DNA of 64,000 nt from Deltaproteobacteria bacterium (GCA_022710585.1 JAKLGV010000010.1:1-64000), one strand, 5' to 3'. Positions 51,239-60,002 are shown, numbered from the stretch's first letter. Notes: a model not told the origin generated them from the letters alone. Made by a program: numbers and translations.

Positions 51239-53461
51239 ATGTCCCATACGTTAAATGAGAAACTAAGTGAGTCTTTCATTATGTCTGAACGCAATCTTAT
51301 GGTCAGTCAGTCAAGTAAGGACATCTGCAGGCGAAAACTGTCGCGAGATGCGGCAGACAATATTGAAGATCTGTATACAAATCTGGTTCATACCATTTCA
51401 GATGTCCTGATCCGAACCGATATGGAAGGCCGGATACTGTTTGTTAATGACCATGCCTCTCAACTCAGCGGTTATCAGCGGGATGAAATTGAAGGCCGGA
51501 ACATGCTTGCGTTCATATCCCCCGATGATAGAGACAGATTGATTATGAATACATTTCACATGGTGGAACACAGTCTGGGGCCTCAGGAATATAAAATCGT
51601 AATAAAAGATGGAAATTGTGTTCCCTTCGAGGTAAATGGCGATGTCCTTCGTAGCAGTGATGGAACACCAGTCGGTCTCGTTTTTGTCTGTCGTGATGTC
51701 AGAGAGCGGGAAAAAGTCCTGGAAGCTTTGTATGAAAGCAAGGAGCGTTACAGGTTGCTTTTCGAGAATGCTATTGAAGGTATATTTCAGACAACCCTGA
51801 ATGGTCAAATGCTTCTGGTCAACTCTGCCATGGCCAGAATGCTGGGGTATCATTCCTCGCAAGACGCCATCAACAAAATAAACGATATCGGCTACCAGAT
51901 CTATGCAAACCCGGAAGACCGCAAAGAATTAATGAACAGTCTTTTCCTGGTGGGCAAAATCACGGGCAAAGAGGTTTTGTTGAAGCGCGTGGATGGAGAT
52001 TATTTAAAGGTCATTCTAAACTTGCGTCTGGTGCATGGAACGAACGGCAATAACGCATTCATCGAAGGGAGCTGCATCGATATTACAGAGAAATGGCTTG
52101 CCGAGGAGGCGCTCAGAACCAATGAGGAAAAGTACCGGAAAATTTTTGAAGGTGCCACTGGGGGCATCTTCCAGATAACTCCAAATGGAAGATTTCTCAG
52201 TATTAATCCGGCTTTTGCAAAAATGTTCGGTTATGCATCGCCGCAGGAGATGATCAATTCCGCCACGGACATAGAACATCAGCACTATGTGAACCCAAGG
52301 GACAGGGAAGAAATGGTGAGGCTTCTACGTGAAAATAATACATTGGAAGGATTTGAAATGGAAGTTTATCACAGGGATCGGAGACGCTTCTGGATATCCT
52401 TCAATGTACATACAGTTTGTGATGATGCGGGAAATATAATTTACTTTGAAGGCACGAGTGCGGATATTACGAAACGGAAACAGGCTGAAGAAAAATTTCA
52501 TAAAATATACATGATGTCGCCGGAATGCATAGCCATTACCCGATTGGAGGACGGCCTCATCAGAGAGGCAAACAAAGGGTTCGAAGATATTATCGGATGG
52601 AAACGGGAGGCCGTTATCGGGACAAGATCCAGCGAACCGCCCATGAATTTCTGGGTAAAACCGGCGGATCGTGAACGGATGATTGCGGACTTGAACGCGG
52701 GCAGGGACGTTATGCGTCGTGAAGTTGAATTCCGAAACAGTGAAGGAGTCGTGCGTGCCGGTATTTATTCCGCCCGGTCCATCAGCATTAACGACGAGGA
52801 AAATATTATTTTTATTCTGCAGGATGTTACCGACCATAAAATAATGGGCGAAGAACTTCAGCGTACCATCGACAGTCTGAGAAAAGCGTTCAGCACGACC
52901 ATCAATGTCATGATTACCGCCCTGGAAATGAGAGATCCCTATACGGCGGGACATCAGAAAAAATCTGCGGCCTTTGCCAGAGCCATTGCCAGGGAAATGG
53001 GATTATCAGAGAATGAAATTGAGGGGATTCATATCGCGGGCATTATCCATGACATCGGGAAAATATCCATCCCGACGGAGATATTGAGCAAACCTACCCG
53101 ACTGACACAACTGGAGTATTCTCTGCTTCAGGAACACTCCCGGTGTGGATATGAGATGCTGAAGGACGTGGCATCTCCGTGGCCGCTGGCGCAGATTGTC
53201 TATCAGCATCACGAAAGGATGAACGGGTCCGGTTATCCCCGCCATCTGAAAGGCGACGACATCCTTCTTGAAGCCCGCATCCTCGCCGTGGCCGATGTGG
53301 TGGAGGCGATGGCTTCCCACCGTCCTTATCGTCCGGCGCTGGGTATTGATAAAGCCCTGGAAGAAATCGAAAGGAACAGAGGTCTTCTTTATGACGTTGC
53401 CGTTGTCGATGCCTGTCCGAGATTATTCCGGGAAAAAGACTACCTGCTTGCTGAAGTTTAA
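51239..53461 (+). CDS. 4xPAS-HD-GYP c-di-GMP phosphodiesterase-like protein
   Basis: A 740-residue cytosolic protein. PAS domains begin near residues 48, 170, 298 and 420; the fourth (KIYMMSPECIAITRLEDGLIREANKGFED... GWKREAVIG) is the same module type as in both large kinases. The C-terminal HD-GYP domain (about 548-735) has the HD pair in IIHDIGKISIP, QEHSRCGYEML, YQHHERMNGSGYP and ARILAVADVVEAM, so the metal ligands and GYP motif are intact. It should hydrolyse c-di-GMP. The ATG at 51239 has GAGGG five bases ahead; an ATG four codons upstream overlaps that site. The last few codons run into IS91-derived sequence. Confidence 0.93.
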   Translation: MSHTLNEKLSESFIMSERNLMVSQSSKDICRRKLSRDAADNIEDLYTNLVHTISDVLIRTDMEGRILFVNDHASQLSGYQRDEIEGRNMLAFISPDDRDRLIMNTFHMVEHSLGPQEYKIVIKDGNCVPFEVNGDVLRSSDGTPVGLVFVCRDVREREKVLEALYESKERYRLLFENAIEGIFQTTLNGQMLLVNSAMARMLGYHSSQDAINKINDIGYQIYANPEDRKELMNSLFLVGKITGKEVLLKRVDGDYLKVILNLRLVHGTNGNNAFIEGSCIDITEKWLAEEALRTNEEKYRKIFEGATGGIFQITPNGRFLSINPAFAKMFGYASPQEMINSATDIEHQHYVNPRDREEMVRLLRENNTLEGFEMEVYHRDRRRFWISFNVHTVCDDAGNIIYFEGTSADITKRKQAEEKFHKIYMMSPECIAITRLEDGLIREANKGFEDIIGWKREAVIGTRSSEPPMNFWVKPADRERMIADLNAGRDVMRREVEFRNSEGVVRAGIYSARSISINDEENIIFILQDVTDHKIMGEELQRTIDSLRKAFSTTINVMITALEMRDPYTAGHQKKSAAFARAIAREMGLSENEIEGIHIAGIIHDIGKISIPTEILSKPTRLTQLEYSLLQEHSRCGYEMLKDVASPWPLAQIVYQHHERMNGSGYPRHLKGDDILLEARILAVADVVEAMASHRPYRPALGIDKALEEIERNRGLLYDVAVVDACPRLFREKDYLLAEV

Positions 53462-53836
53462 TATGGAGGAAGTCGCCAAAGGTCTGCATGGCGATGGCGG
53501 CTCCGGGAATAGGTTCCTTTTCCGGAACGGCTCCTTGAATTCCACGACGCGTTTCTGATGGTAGGAGGGACAAAAATGGCTACGCTTACAGGAAAAAGGC
53601 AGCAGTTATTCATGACCGCAGTCTTTGCATTTCACGCGGGCAAAGCCGTGGGGCAAGTCGCCGCAGTCGAGATAACGATCATTTACCGTCTCGATATAGG
53701 GCCGCCAGAAGCCGTACTGTCTGCAGAAGTGTTCGTCATAAATTTGCACGAAGGTTTCAAAATCATCCTCGACGCAATGATAATAATCCGACTCCTGCGG
53801 GCGGCGTGGCTAGTATGCGGCTGCCGGCAATGCCAT
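53462..53836 (-). mobile_element. IS91-family transposase relic
   Basis: Read on the minus strand from an ATG at 53836, the sequence matches the N-terminal zinc-binding part of IS91-type transposases: MALPAAAY, stop, PRRPQESDYYHCVEDDFETF, then YGFWRPYIETV, RYLDCGDLPHGFARVKCKDC and, after a second stop at 53606, LPFSCKRSHFCPSYHQKRVV. A later fragment in a different frame next to the HD-GYP stop reads AIAMQTFGDFLHI, another IS91-type segment, so the middle is deleted. Two in-frame stops, a frame change and the deletion make it dead. Such elements move by rolling-circle transposition and can carry flanking DNA. Confidence 0.8.
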
Positions 53837-54034
53837 TTCTACCTCGCTGGATAGGATAAATGAATTGAGAAGTAATGATTTATAGTAGGAAGAAAGTCCT
53901 ATTGTCAGGGAGGAAAATAATGAGATCAAAATTTAATGAGACCTGATTCATATTGACAGGACAAGAATAAATATGTTTTTTAGAGAAGTAATTCTGGAAC
54001 GTAGTCAGTATACTTATTGCCGGGTTGTTAAAAC

Positions 54035-54640
54035 ATGAAAATTACCAGTGCAGAATTCATAAAAAGTGCCGTCTGGCCGCCGCAGTATCCGCCGGCAGCC
54101 TTGCCGGAGATCGCCTTTGTCGGGCGCTCGAATGTCGGCAAGTCGTCGTTGATTAACACACTCGTCGGCCGAAAAAATCTGGCGAAGACCAGCAACACGC
54201 CGGGTCGTACACAGCTGATTAATTTTTTCACTGTCAATGAAAAAATATCCTTTGTTGACTTGCCCGGCTACGGCTTTGCGAAAGTCCCCCAATCGGTGAA
54301 AAAAGACTGGGGTGAGATGATGGAAGCTTATCTTAAGGAGCGGCCGTCTCTTTGCCTGGTCATTTTCATTCTGGATATCCGGCGCGATCCCAACGCCGAC
54401 GATTTATCCCTGCGCGACTGGCTCGAACATTACCGCATTCCTTATTTATATATTCTTACCAAGAGCGACAAATTATCCAACAATCAGGCGATGGCCCGCC
54501 GAAAGGCGATTGAAAAAACGCTGCAAATTACAGCCGAGAAAAAACCCATTCTGTTCTCGGCGAAGACACAAAAAGGCAAAACCGATATCTGGGATTTTCT
54601 GAAAATTCACTTGGCCTCTCTTCCTGCCGGAAGATCATAA
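54035..54640 (+). CDS. engB: ribosome biogenesis GTPase EngB (YihA/YsxC)
   Basis: EngB (201 residues) is an essential GTPase for 50S assembly and division. All G motifs are intact: G1 [10 protein letters not shown] (28-37), G2 Thr in TSNTPGRTQ, G3 DLPGYG (about 77), G4 TKSD (about 147), and G5 FSAKT near the end. Length is normal. The first 83 identical bases with the fragment at 37481, and a degenerate 3' copy at 59652, show that engB has been rearranged here and this is the working copy. The upstream 200 bases are AT-rich and otherwise empty, next to the IS91 relic. Confidence 0.95.
   Translation: MKITSAEFIKSAVWPPQYPPAALPEIAFVGRSNVGKSSLINTLVGRKNLAKTSNTPGRTQLINFFTVNEKISFVDLPGYGFAKVPQSVKKDWGEMMEAYLKERPSLCLVIFILDIRRDPNADDLSLRDWLEHYRIPYLYILTKSDKLSNNQAMARRKAIEKTLQITAEKKPILFSAKTQKGKTDIWDFLKIHLASLPAGRS
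54065..54147 (+). repeat. 83-bp perfect direct repeat, right copy (within intact engB)
   Basis: Identical to 37481-37563. It covers codons 11 to 38 of engB, including the P-loop. Sequence upstream of the engB ATG is not shared with the left copy, so the duplication is confined to coding sequence. Confidence 0.95.
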
Positions 54641-54661
54641 ACATTCTGTGGCAATATCCCC

Positions 54662-54690
54662 TTGACACATGAGACGGTGTTTTCTATACT
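54662..54690 (+). promoter_or_regulatory. promoter of the TetR-family regulator gene
   Basis: TTGACA at 54662-54667 and TATACT at 54685-54690 with exactly 17 bases between, about 90 bases before the TetR-family ATG. It begins only 22 bases after the engB stop. Confidence 0.8.
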
Positions 54691-54779
54691 CGACGCACAA
54701 ACAATCCAAATGATGAAAGCATTCAGAGTAATGGCCACGGCTGAAGAAACTTGGAAATTGAAGGACGTTCCCCGGACGA

Positions 54780-55403
54780 ATGAAAAATAATAAGACTCTC
54801 TCGGAACTGAAAGCAAGCGAGAAGAACGCCCGGCGCGACATTATCATCGACGCGGCGGAGACGGAATTTGCAACGAAGCCTTTCAACCGCGTGAACATGC
54901 GGGATATCGCCCGGCGCGCGGGCATTTCGCCGGCCCTCATCTACCGGCATTTCCCCGATCAGCAGTCCCTGTTCGCCGAAACGTATGTCAGGGGCATTAG
55001 TGGGATTCTGGACAGGATACGCAAAAGGATTGACACGTCCAGAGACGGCGCATTCGGGGAGGTGGTCGACGATTTCATCGTTTTCTTTTCGCGCAACGAC
55101 CAGTATTACCGGACGATGACGAATTTTTTCCTTGAAGGTCCGGTTGAACGCGGACTCTTCGATAAGCTCAACAGTATGGAACGGAAACTGCTCGGGCACT
55201 TCGATGCCATGTTTGCCAAGATGAAGATCGAGGGCGATATCCGCTTCCATTCGCATACGTTGTTTTCCGCGCTCGTCGGAATCGTAACAACCTTTAGAAG
55301 TCATCCGGATAAAAGCGACAGGGAAATTCTCAAGCACCGCAGAAGGATTGCGGCAAATCTGACTAAAATTTACACATCATATTCTTTGCACAATAAAAAA
55401 TAG
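54780..55403 (+). CDS. TetR-family transcriptional regulator
   Basis: A 207-residue repressor-type protein. The N-terminal HTH covers about residues 15-65: ARRDIIIDAAETEFATKPFN, VNMRDIARRAGISPALIYRHFPDQQSLF. The rest is an all-helical ligand and dimer domain. TetR proteins next to acyl-CoA genes commonly sense acyl-CoAs or fatty acids. The gene is followed by a 155-base region holding a palindrome over the promoter of the acyl-CoA synthetase subunits, a good candidate target. Confidence 0.92.
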   Translation: MKNNKTLSELKASEKNARRDIIIDAAETEFATKPFNRVNMRDIARRAGISPALIYRHFPDQQSLFAETYVRGISGILDRIRKRIDTSRDGAFGEVVDDFIVFFSRNDQYYRTMTNFFLEGPVERGLFDKLNSMERKLLGHFDAMFAKMKIEGDIRFHSHTLFSALVGIVTTFRSHPDKSDREILKHRRRIAANLTKIYTSYSLHNKK

Positions 55404-55492
55404 TCCACCGGCCGTATCCCGTTTTTTCAATAAACAGTATTATATCCAACTGTTCAGATTCATTGGACCTTTTGATTTTCACATAAAATCAC

Positions 55493-55533
55493 TTGACTTA
55501 TAAACAGCGTTCCTATAAGTAAACAACGTTTAC
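55493..55533 (+). promoter_or_regulatory. promoter with overlapping palindrome (TetR operator candidate)
   Basis: TTGACT at 55493-55498 and TATAAG at 55514-55519 (spacing 15) form a promoter ahead of the acyl-CoA synthetase alpha gene. GTAAAC-AAC-GTTTAC at 55519-55533 is a perfect inverted repeat overlapping the end of the -10 and the start site, where a repressor would block transcription. Confidence 0.55.
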
Positions 55534-55558
55534 ATATAAAAGATTCCGGTGGTTCATC

Positions 55559-56977
55559 ATGGACGTTCAAACACAAAATTCTCAGTTGGAAAAATTCTTC
55601 AATCCCTCGTCCGTCGCAGTCATCGGCGCTTCGAACGGGCTTTTCAATCTCGGAGCGACCATCTGCAATTGTCTTAAAAATTACATAAAATTCCCCGGGC
55701 CGGTTGTCGCGATCAACAGAAAGGCGGAGGAGGTGAGCGGTTATCCCGGATATTCTTCTGTAACGGACGTTTCGCATGACATAGACCTTGCCGTCATTAT
55801 CACGCCGGCTTCAGTCGTGCCCTCGTTTGTTAGACAATGCGGAGAAAAAGGCATCCGCAACATCGTAATAGAGAGCGCGGGATTTTCGGAGCAGGGTGGT
55901 GAAGGGAAAAAACTTCAAAAGGAGATCGACGACTGCGCGAAGCAATATGGCATAAGGCTTCTGGGCCCCAATTGCCTTGGCGTGATGAACAACGTCACTC
56001 GCTTCTGCTGTTTTTACGGCGCGTACGACGGCATCATGGACGCTCTAAACAAGGCTGGCGGCGTGTCGTACGTCATCCAGAGCGGCGGCGTCGGCGTGGT
56101 GATTATCGAGTCGCTGATGGATGACATGCAGGGAATCAACAAGATGGTGAGCATCGGCAACAAGACCGATGTGGATGAGGCGGACCTGCTGGACTATTTC
56201 AACAACGACAACACGCAAGTCATTTCGATGTATCTGGAAAACGTCGCCGACGGCACAAAACTGATGAAGGCTGCAAGTCGGGTGAAAAAACCCATCATGA
56301 TCTTCAAATCGGGCAGAACGGAGGCGGGCACCGCCGCCGCGCTTTCTCACACAGCCGGTATGGCCAACAATGACGTTATTTTTGACAGCATGTGCCGCCA
56401 GGCAGGCATCATCCGGCTCAAATCAATCAGCGAACTTTATTCCCTGCCGAAGATGCTTACCGAAATGCCCCTGCTCAGGGGAAACAGGATTGCCGCGTTT
56501 ACCAATTCCGGTGCATTCGGCAGTATATCAGCGGACATCATGGTTGACGCGGGCCTGACCATTCCGCGTCTCTCACCGGAGACCAGGGAGAAGCTTTCCA
56601 AAATAAAGGGTGTGTTCAATGTCAACAACCCCGTAGACATCGGTCCCGCGCTGCCGCAGGTCTACCTGGATCTCATCGACATTATTCTCGCGGCTCCGGA
56701 GGTGGACGGGCTTCTGCTGATGTCGAGCATCTGGCGCGATTTCGTTATCGACGTCATCAAGGAAGTGATCAAGATGTGCAGGCACTATGATAAACCCGCT
56801 GCCATATACACACCGAATTCCATCAGCAAGATTATTTCCGTGCGTAAGCAGTTCAATGTTCCCATTTTCGATTCCATGGAGGAAGCGGTACGGGCGCTCG
56901 TTGTGTCGTATGAGCAGCTCAGGTATCTTCGTAAAAAGGAGCAGTATATTGGAGCAGATTTTAAAGAACGCGATTAA
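55559..56977 (+). CDS. NDP-forming acyl-CoA synthetase, alpha subunit
   Basis: The 472-residue alpha subunit of an ADP-forming acetyl/acyl-CoA synthetase (ACD), which makes ATP from an acyl-CoA, ADP and phosphate, or works in reverse. The CoA-binding domain starts FFNPSSVAVIGASNG, followed by VGVVIIESLMDD-type succinyl-CoA ligase domains, and the phosphorylated His lies in AALSHTAGMA near residue 264. The protein has only the alpha domains; the beta (ATP-grasp) part is a separate overlapping gene, as in archaeal ACD. ATG at 55559. Confidence 0.9.
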   Translation: MDVQTQNSQLEKFFNPSSVAVIGASNGLFNLGATICNCLKNYIKFPGPVVAINRKAEEVSGYPGYSSVTDVSHDIDLAVIITPASVVPSFVRQCGEKGIRNIVIESAGFSEQGGEGKKLQKEIDDCAKQYGIRLLGPNCLGVMNNVTRFCCFYGAYDGIMDALNKAGGVSYVIQSGGVGVVIIESLMDDMQGINKMVSIGNKTDVDEADLLDYFNNDNTQVISMYLENVADGTKLMKAASRVKKPIMIFKSGRTEAGTAAALSHTAGMANNDVIFDSMCRQAGIIRLKSISELYSLPKMLTEMPLLRGNRIAAFTNSGAFGSISADIMVDAGLTIPRLSPETREKLSKIKGVFNVNNPVDIGPALPQVYLDLIDIILAAPEVDGLLLMSSIWRDFVIDVIKEVIKMCRHYDKPAAIYTPNSISKIISVRKQFNVPIFDSMEEAVRALVVSYEQLRYLRKKEQYIGADFKERD

Positions 56978-57620
56978 GCGGGGCCAAAAGAGCCTCTCCG
57001 AATATGAATCCAAGGCGGTCGTTAAATCAGCGGGCGTCGCGATAACCAGCGAAAAGCTGGCGCGCTCGCGCGAGGAAGCGACGACATTTGCCGAAGAAAT
57101 CGGGTACCCCGTGGCGTTGAAAGGCTGTTCCGCCACGCTCGCGCATAAGACAGAAGCGGGTGTTGTCAAACTGAATCTTGCCGACGCCAAAGCGGTACGC
57201 GATGCCTATGACGAGATTACCGGCAGGGTTTCTGAAATAGACGGTGTGCTGGTACAGGAGATGATCAAGGGTAGCCGGGAGTTTGTCATCGGGCTTACCC
57301 GTGACCCGCAATTCGGGCCGTGCGTCATGTTCGGGATCGGCGGTATCTTTACCGAAGCAATCAAGGACGTGAGCTTCCGCATCGCTCCTCTGACTGAAGA
57401 AGACGCCGAAGAGATGATCGAAGAGATAAAAATGAAAAAATTGCTGGGCGGGTTTCGCGGCAGTCCCGCCGTTGACCGAAGCGAGCTTGTCCGCGCCCTG
57501 GTGGGCATCGGCGAACTGGCTTTAAGGCATAGCGAGATTGCGGAGATCGACATCAATCCGCTGATTATAGCAGGCAATAAACCGGTTGCGGCAGATGCGC
57601 TCATCATCCTGGCCGGGTAA
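56949..57620 (+). CDS. NDP-forming acyl-CoA synthetase, beta subunit (ATP-grasp)
   Basis: A 223-residue ATP-grasp subunit (ATP-grasp_5 type) with SEYESKAVVKSAGVAIT at the N-terminus, YPVALKGCSATLAHKTEAG (nucleotide-binding Lys and phospho-His receiving region), VLVQEMIKGSREFVIG, GPCVMFGIGGIFTE and EIDINPLII at the end. The likely start is TTG at 56949, because AAGGAG at 56936-56941 lies seven bases ahead; it overlaps the alpha gene end by 29 bases. Alpha and beta would form the complete ACD enzyme. Confidence 0.88.
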   Translation: MEQILKNAIKRGQKSLSEYESKAVVKSAGVAITSEKLARSREEATTFAEEIGYPVALKGCSATLAHKTEAGVVKLNLADAKAVRDAYDEITGRVSEIDGVLVQEMIKGSREFVIGLTRDPQFGPCVMFGIGGIFTEAIKDVSFRIAPLTEEDAEEMIEEIKMKKLLGGFRGSPAVDRSELVRALVGIGELALRHSEIAEIDINPLIIAGNKPVAADALIILAG

Positions 57621-57633
57621 CGGAAAAGGCAAA

Positions 57634-57660
57634 TAGTCATGAAAATATTTTTCATGACTA
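57634..57660. promoter_or_regulatory. perfect 12-bp inverted repeat ahead of the acyl-CoA dehydrogenase
   Basis: TAGTCATGAAAA at 57634-57645 and TTTTCATGACTA at 57649-57660 are perfect complements with a three-base centre. There is no following U tract on the plus strand, so it is more likely an operator or an mRNA hairpin than a terminator. It differs from the palindrome at 55519. Confidence 0.5.
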
Positions 57661-57706
57661 CTTGATAAAGTATCAACAGGAAACACAAGCAACAAGGAGA
57701 AAAAAC

Positions 57707-59536
57707 ATGGCATCAAATTTTTTGTATTCGACACGTGAACAAAAGTTCATCTTGAAGGAATGGCTTGACCTGAGCAAAGTCTTCGGCGCAGGCCGTTTCC
57801 AGGGCGGCTACAGCGTCGACGATATCGATTCGATTCTGGAAAACGCGATGAAGATCGCCAAACTGTCCATCGCGCCCACCAGCGACGACGGCGACAACAT
57901 CCATGCCGTTTACAAGGCGGGCAAGGTCACAACTCCCGAATCCTACAAGAAAGGCTACTGGGACATCCAGGAAAACGGCCTCGGCAGCAGCAACGCCGAC
58001 CATTCGGACCCCAGCTCCATGCCGCTTTGCGTGATGGGAGCGACCAATGAATACCTGGCGGCGGCCAACGCTTCGCTGGGACCCTACGCGATGGCGACAA
58101 CCGGTTCCGCCGGTCTCATCCGCGACTTCGGCAGCGAAAAAGTCAAGAATATCTTCCTGCCCAAAATGTTTTCCGGTCAATGGGCCGGTACCATGGACCT
58201 TACTGAACCCAACAGCGGATCCGACGTCGGCGACATCACCACCAAGGCAACCCCCACCAGCGAACCTGGTGTCTATAACATTGTCGGCACCAAATGCTTC
58301 ATCACCGGCGGCGATCAGGACCTCACCGAAAATATCATTCACCTGACACTCGCCCGCATCGAGGGATGCGCTCCGGGAACAAAGGGCATTTCGCTTTTTG
58401 TCGTTCCCAAGTTCTGGCCGGACGCAAACGGCGAGAAGGGCGAAGCCAACGATGTGAACTGCGGCGGCATTGAACACAAAATGGGGCTGCGCGGTTCGGC
58501 CACGGCCATCGTCAATTACGGCGAGGAAAACAAGTGCCGCGGCTACCTGCTCGGCGATCCCCCCGTGGACGGCAAGGGACAGGGCATGGCCCAGATGTTC
58601 CAGATGATGAATGAAGAGCGCACGGTCACGGGACTTGCGGCCATGTCTGCGGCAACCGTGGCCTACAACAATGCCTGTGCCTACGCGGCCGGACGCATCC
58701 AGGGACGCCAACTCACCAACCCCAAGGCCGGCAGGGTTCCCATTATCAACCACGAGGATGTGCGCCGTATGCTCATGTTCCAGAAATCCATCACGGAAGC
58801 GTCCCGTGCCATGATCGCCTTCTCGTATTATTGCATGGACATCGCGGAAAACACCGCGGACGAAAACGAACGTAAACTGGCCAAGGCCTATATCGAAGTC
58901 AACATCCCCATTGTCAAAGCTTGGTGCTCGGACATGGCGTTCCTCTCCATCTCGGAAGCCATGCAGTGTTACGGCGGCTATGGCTTTTCGGAAGAATACC
59001 CCATCGCCCAGCAGCTCCGCGACTGCCGGATTTATCCCATCTGGGAAGGCACCAATTACATACAGTCCATGGATCTTATCGGACGCAAGTGGATGATGGG
59101 TGGAGGACAGGTCTTTGCTACATGGCTGGGTGAAATTGAAAAGTTCGTGCAGGCCGGCAAATCAAACGCAACGTTCGCTCCGCAGGTCGCCCTGCTGGAA
59201 GAGGCCATAAACAACTATAAGGAAATACAGGCCACCATGGCCGGTTACCTGGGACAGGGAAAACTGGGCATGATCGGCTTCTACGCCACACGGATACTCC
59301 ATGCCACGGGTTACATATACGGAGCGAAACTTCTGCTGGAGCAGGCGCTCATCTGCCAGAAGAAAGCCGACGAAATCGGCAAGGATAATTTCGAGTATCC
59401 TTTCCACGCGGGCAAGGTGGCTTCGGCGAAGTTCTTCTGCCACAACATCCTGCCCGTTGTGGGCACGATTTTGAAAGTCATCAAGGAAGGAGATAATTCC
59501 ATCATGGAAATCCCCGAAGCAACTTTCACAATTTAA
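57707..59536 (+). CDS. acyl-CoA dehydrogenase (600-residue class)
   Basis: A 609-residue FAD-dependent acyl-CoA dehydrogenase. The signature AGTMDLTEPNSGSDVGD-type loop (LTEPNSGSD near residue 168), GTKCFITGGDQD, GIEHKMGLRGSATA and the C-terminal WEGTNYIQSMDL segment containing the catalytic Glu are visible. An extra C-terminal helical domain of about 130 residues (VFATWLGEIEKFVQ... KVIKEGDNSIMEI) marks the large class found in fatty-acid and aromatic-acid degraders. The ATG at 57707 follows AAGGAG. It is the last gene of the unit and is followed by a strong terminator. The substrate is not fixed. Confidence 0.93.
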   Translation: MASNFLYSTREQKFILKEWLDLSKVFGAGRFQGGYSVDDIDSILENAMKIAKLSIAPTSDDGDNIHAVYKAGKVTTPESYKKGYWDIQENGLGSSNADHSDPSSMPLCVMGATNEYLAAANASLGPYAMATTGSAGLIRDFGSEKVKNIFLPKMFSGQWAGTMDLTEPNSGSDVGDITTKATPTSEPGVYNIVGTKCFITGGDQDLTENIIHLTLARIEGCAPGTKGISLFVVPKFWPDANGEKGEANDVNCGGIEHKMGLRGSATAIVNYGEENKCRGYLLGDPPVDGKGQGMAQMFQMMNEERTVTGLAAMSAATVAYNNACAYAAGRIQGRQLTNPKAGRVPIINHEDVRRMLMFQKSITEASRAMIAFSYYCMDIAENTADENERKLAKAYIEVNIPIVKAWCSDMAFLSISEAMQCYGGYGFSEEYPIAQQLRDCRIYPIWEGTNYIQSMDLIGRKWMMGGGQVFATWLGEIEKFVQAGKSNATFAPQVALLEEAINNYKEIQATMAGYLGQGKLGMIGFYATRILHATGYIYGAKLLLEQALICQKKADEIGKDNFEYPFHAGKVASAKFFCHNILPVVGTILKVIKEGDNSIMEIPEATFTI

Positions 59537-59545
59537 AAACTTTTT

Positions 59546-59583
59546 AGGGACGGGAGAATTCTCGCCCGTCCCTTTTTCTTTTT
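59546..59583 (+). terminator. intrinsic terminator after the acyl-CoA dehydrogenase
   Basis: AGGGACGGG at 59546-59554 pairs perfectly with CCCGTCCCT at 59565-59573, followed by TTTTCTTTTTC. It ends the acyl-CoA unit ten bases after the stop codon. Confidence 0.9.
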
Positions 59584-59651
59584 CCGTAAACACTGAAACA
59601 CTTTTTTGACATTACCGAAACAAATTAGTTTATTAATGGTAAATTTACTAA

Positions 59652-59731
59652 TTGTTCTCGGCAAAGACAAAAAAGGTAAGATTGATATCCGGTAGTTTTT
59701 GGAAAATCATATACGCTCCCTTCCTTCTTAG
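59652..59731 (+). pseudogene. decayed 3' end of a second engB
   Basis: This 80-base stretch matches the last 28 codons of engB (54551-54640) in the same orientation: LFSAKTKKGKIDIR, stop, FLENHIRSLPS, stop, against LFSAKTQKGKTDIWDFLKIH in the intact gene. The TAG at 59694 falls where the intact gene has the codon after Trp, and two indels near the end are apparent. Upstream similarity ends at about 59652. Together with the engB 5' fragment at 37451 this is the third piece of engB in the window. Confidence 0.75.
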
Positions 59732-59952
59732 CGCCCATACAAATCTTTTCCTGTAGGTTGATCAGCAAAAAAAGCTCAATGTGATTAAAGATTTTTTTCA
59801 AGGCCTCCCGAGCACATCTTCCTGAACGACGGTCACTTTTTTAGTCAAGTTATATCAAGTATTTAGAAAAATAAATCAAATAAATTAAGCTTGCTATCTT
59901 GACAGTTAATTTAATTTGTGTTAGCCGAATGACGCTTGTTGGAAGAAGTTTT

Positions 59953-59981
59953 TTGACAAAATATTTAGAGGTTCTTTAATA
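59953..59981 (+). promoter_or_regulatory. promoter of the HdrA-like gene
   Basis: TTGACA at 59953-59958 and TTAATA at 59976-59981 with 17 bases between, 22 bases ahead of the GTG start. Another TTGACA at 59899-59904 lies upstream without a good -10. The rest of the 270 bases from 59732 holds no gene. Confidence 0.6.
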
Positions 59982-60002
59982 TATCAGAAGAGGTGTAATC
60001 AG

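Noticed and set aside
53558..53854. 98-codon plus-strand frame before engB
   Set aside because: The opposite strand encodes the recognisable IS91 transposase relic, so the plus-strand frame is its shadow.
57713..58753. 346-codon minus-strand frame opposite the acyl-CoA dehydrogenase
   Set aside because: It is antisense to well-supported coding sequence, is rich in Gly/Val/Ala/His without motifs, and has no ribosome site.
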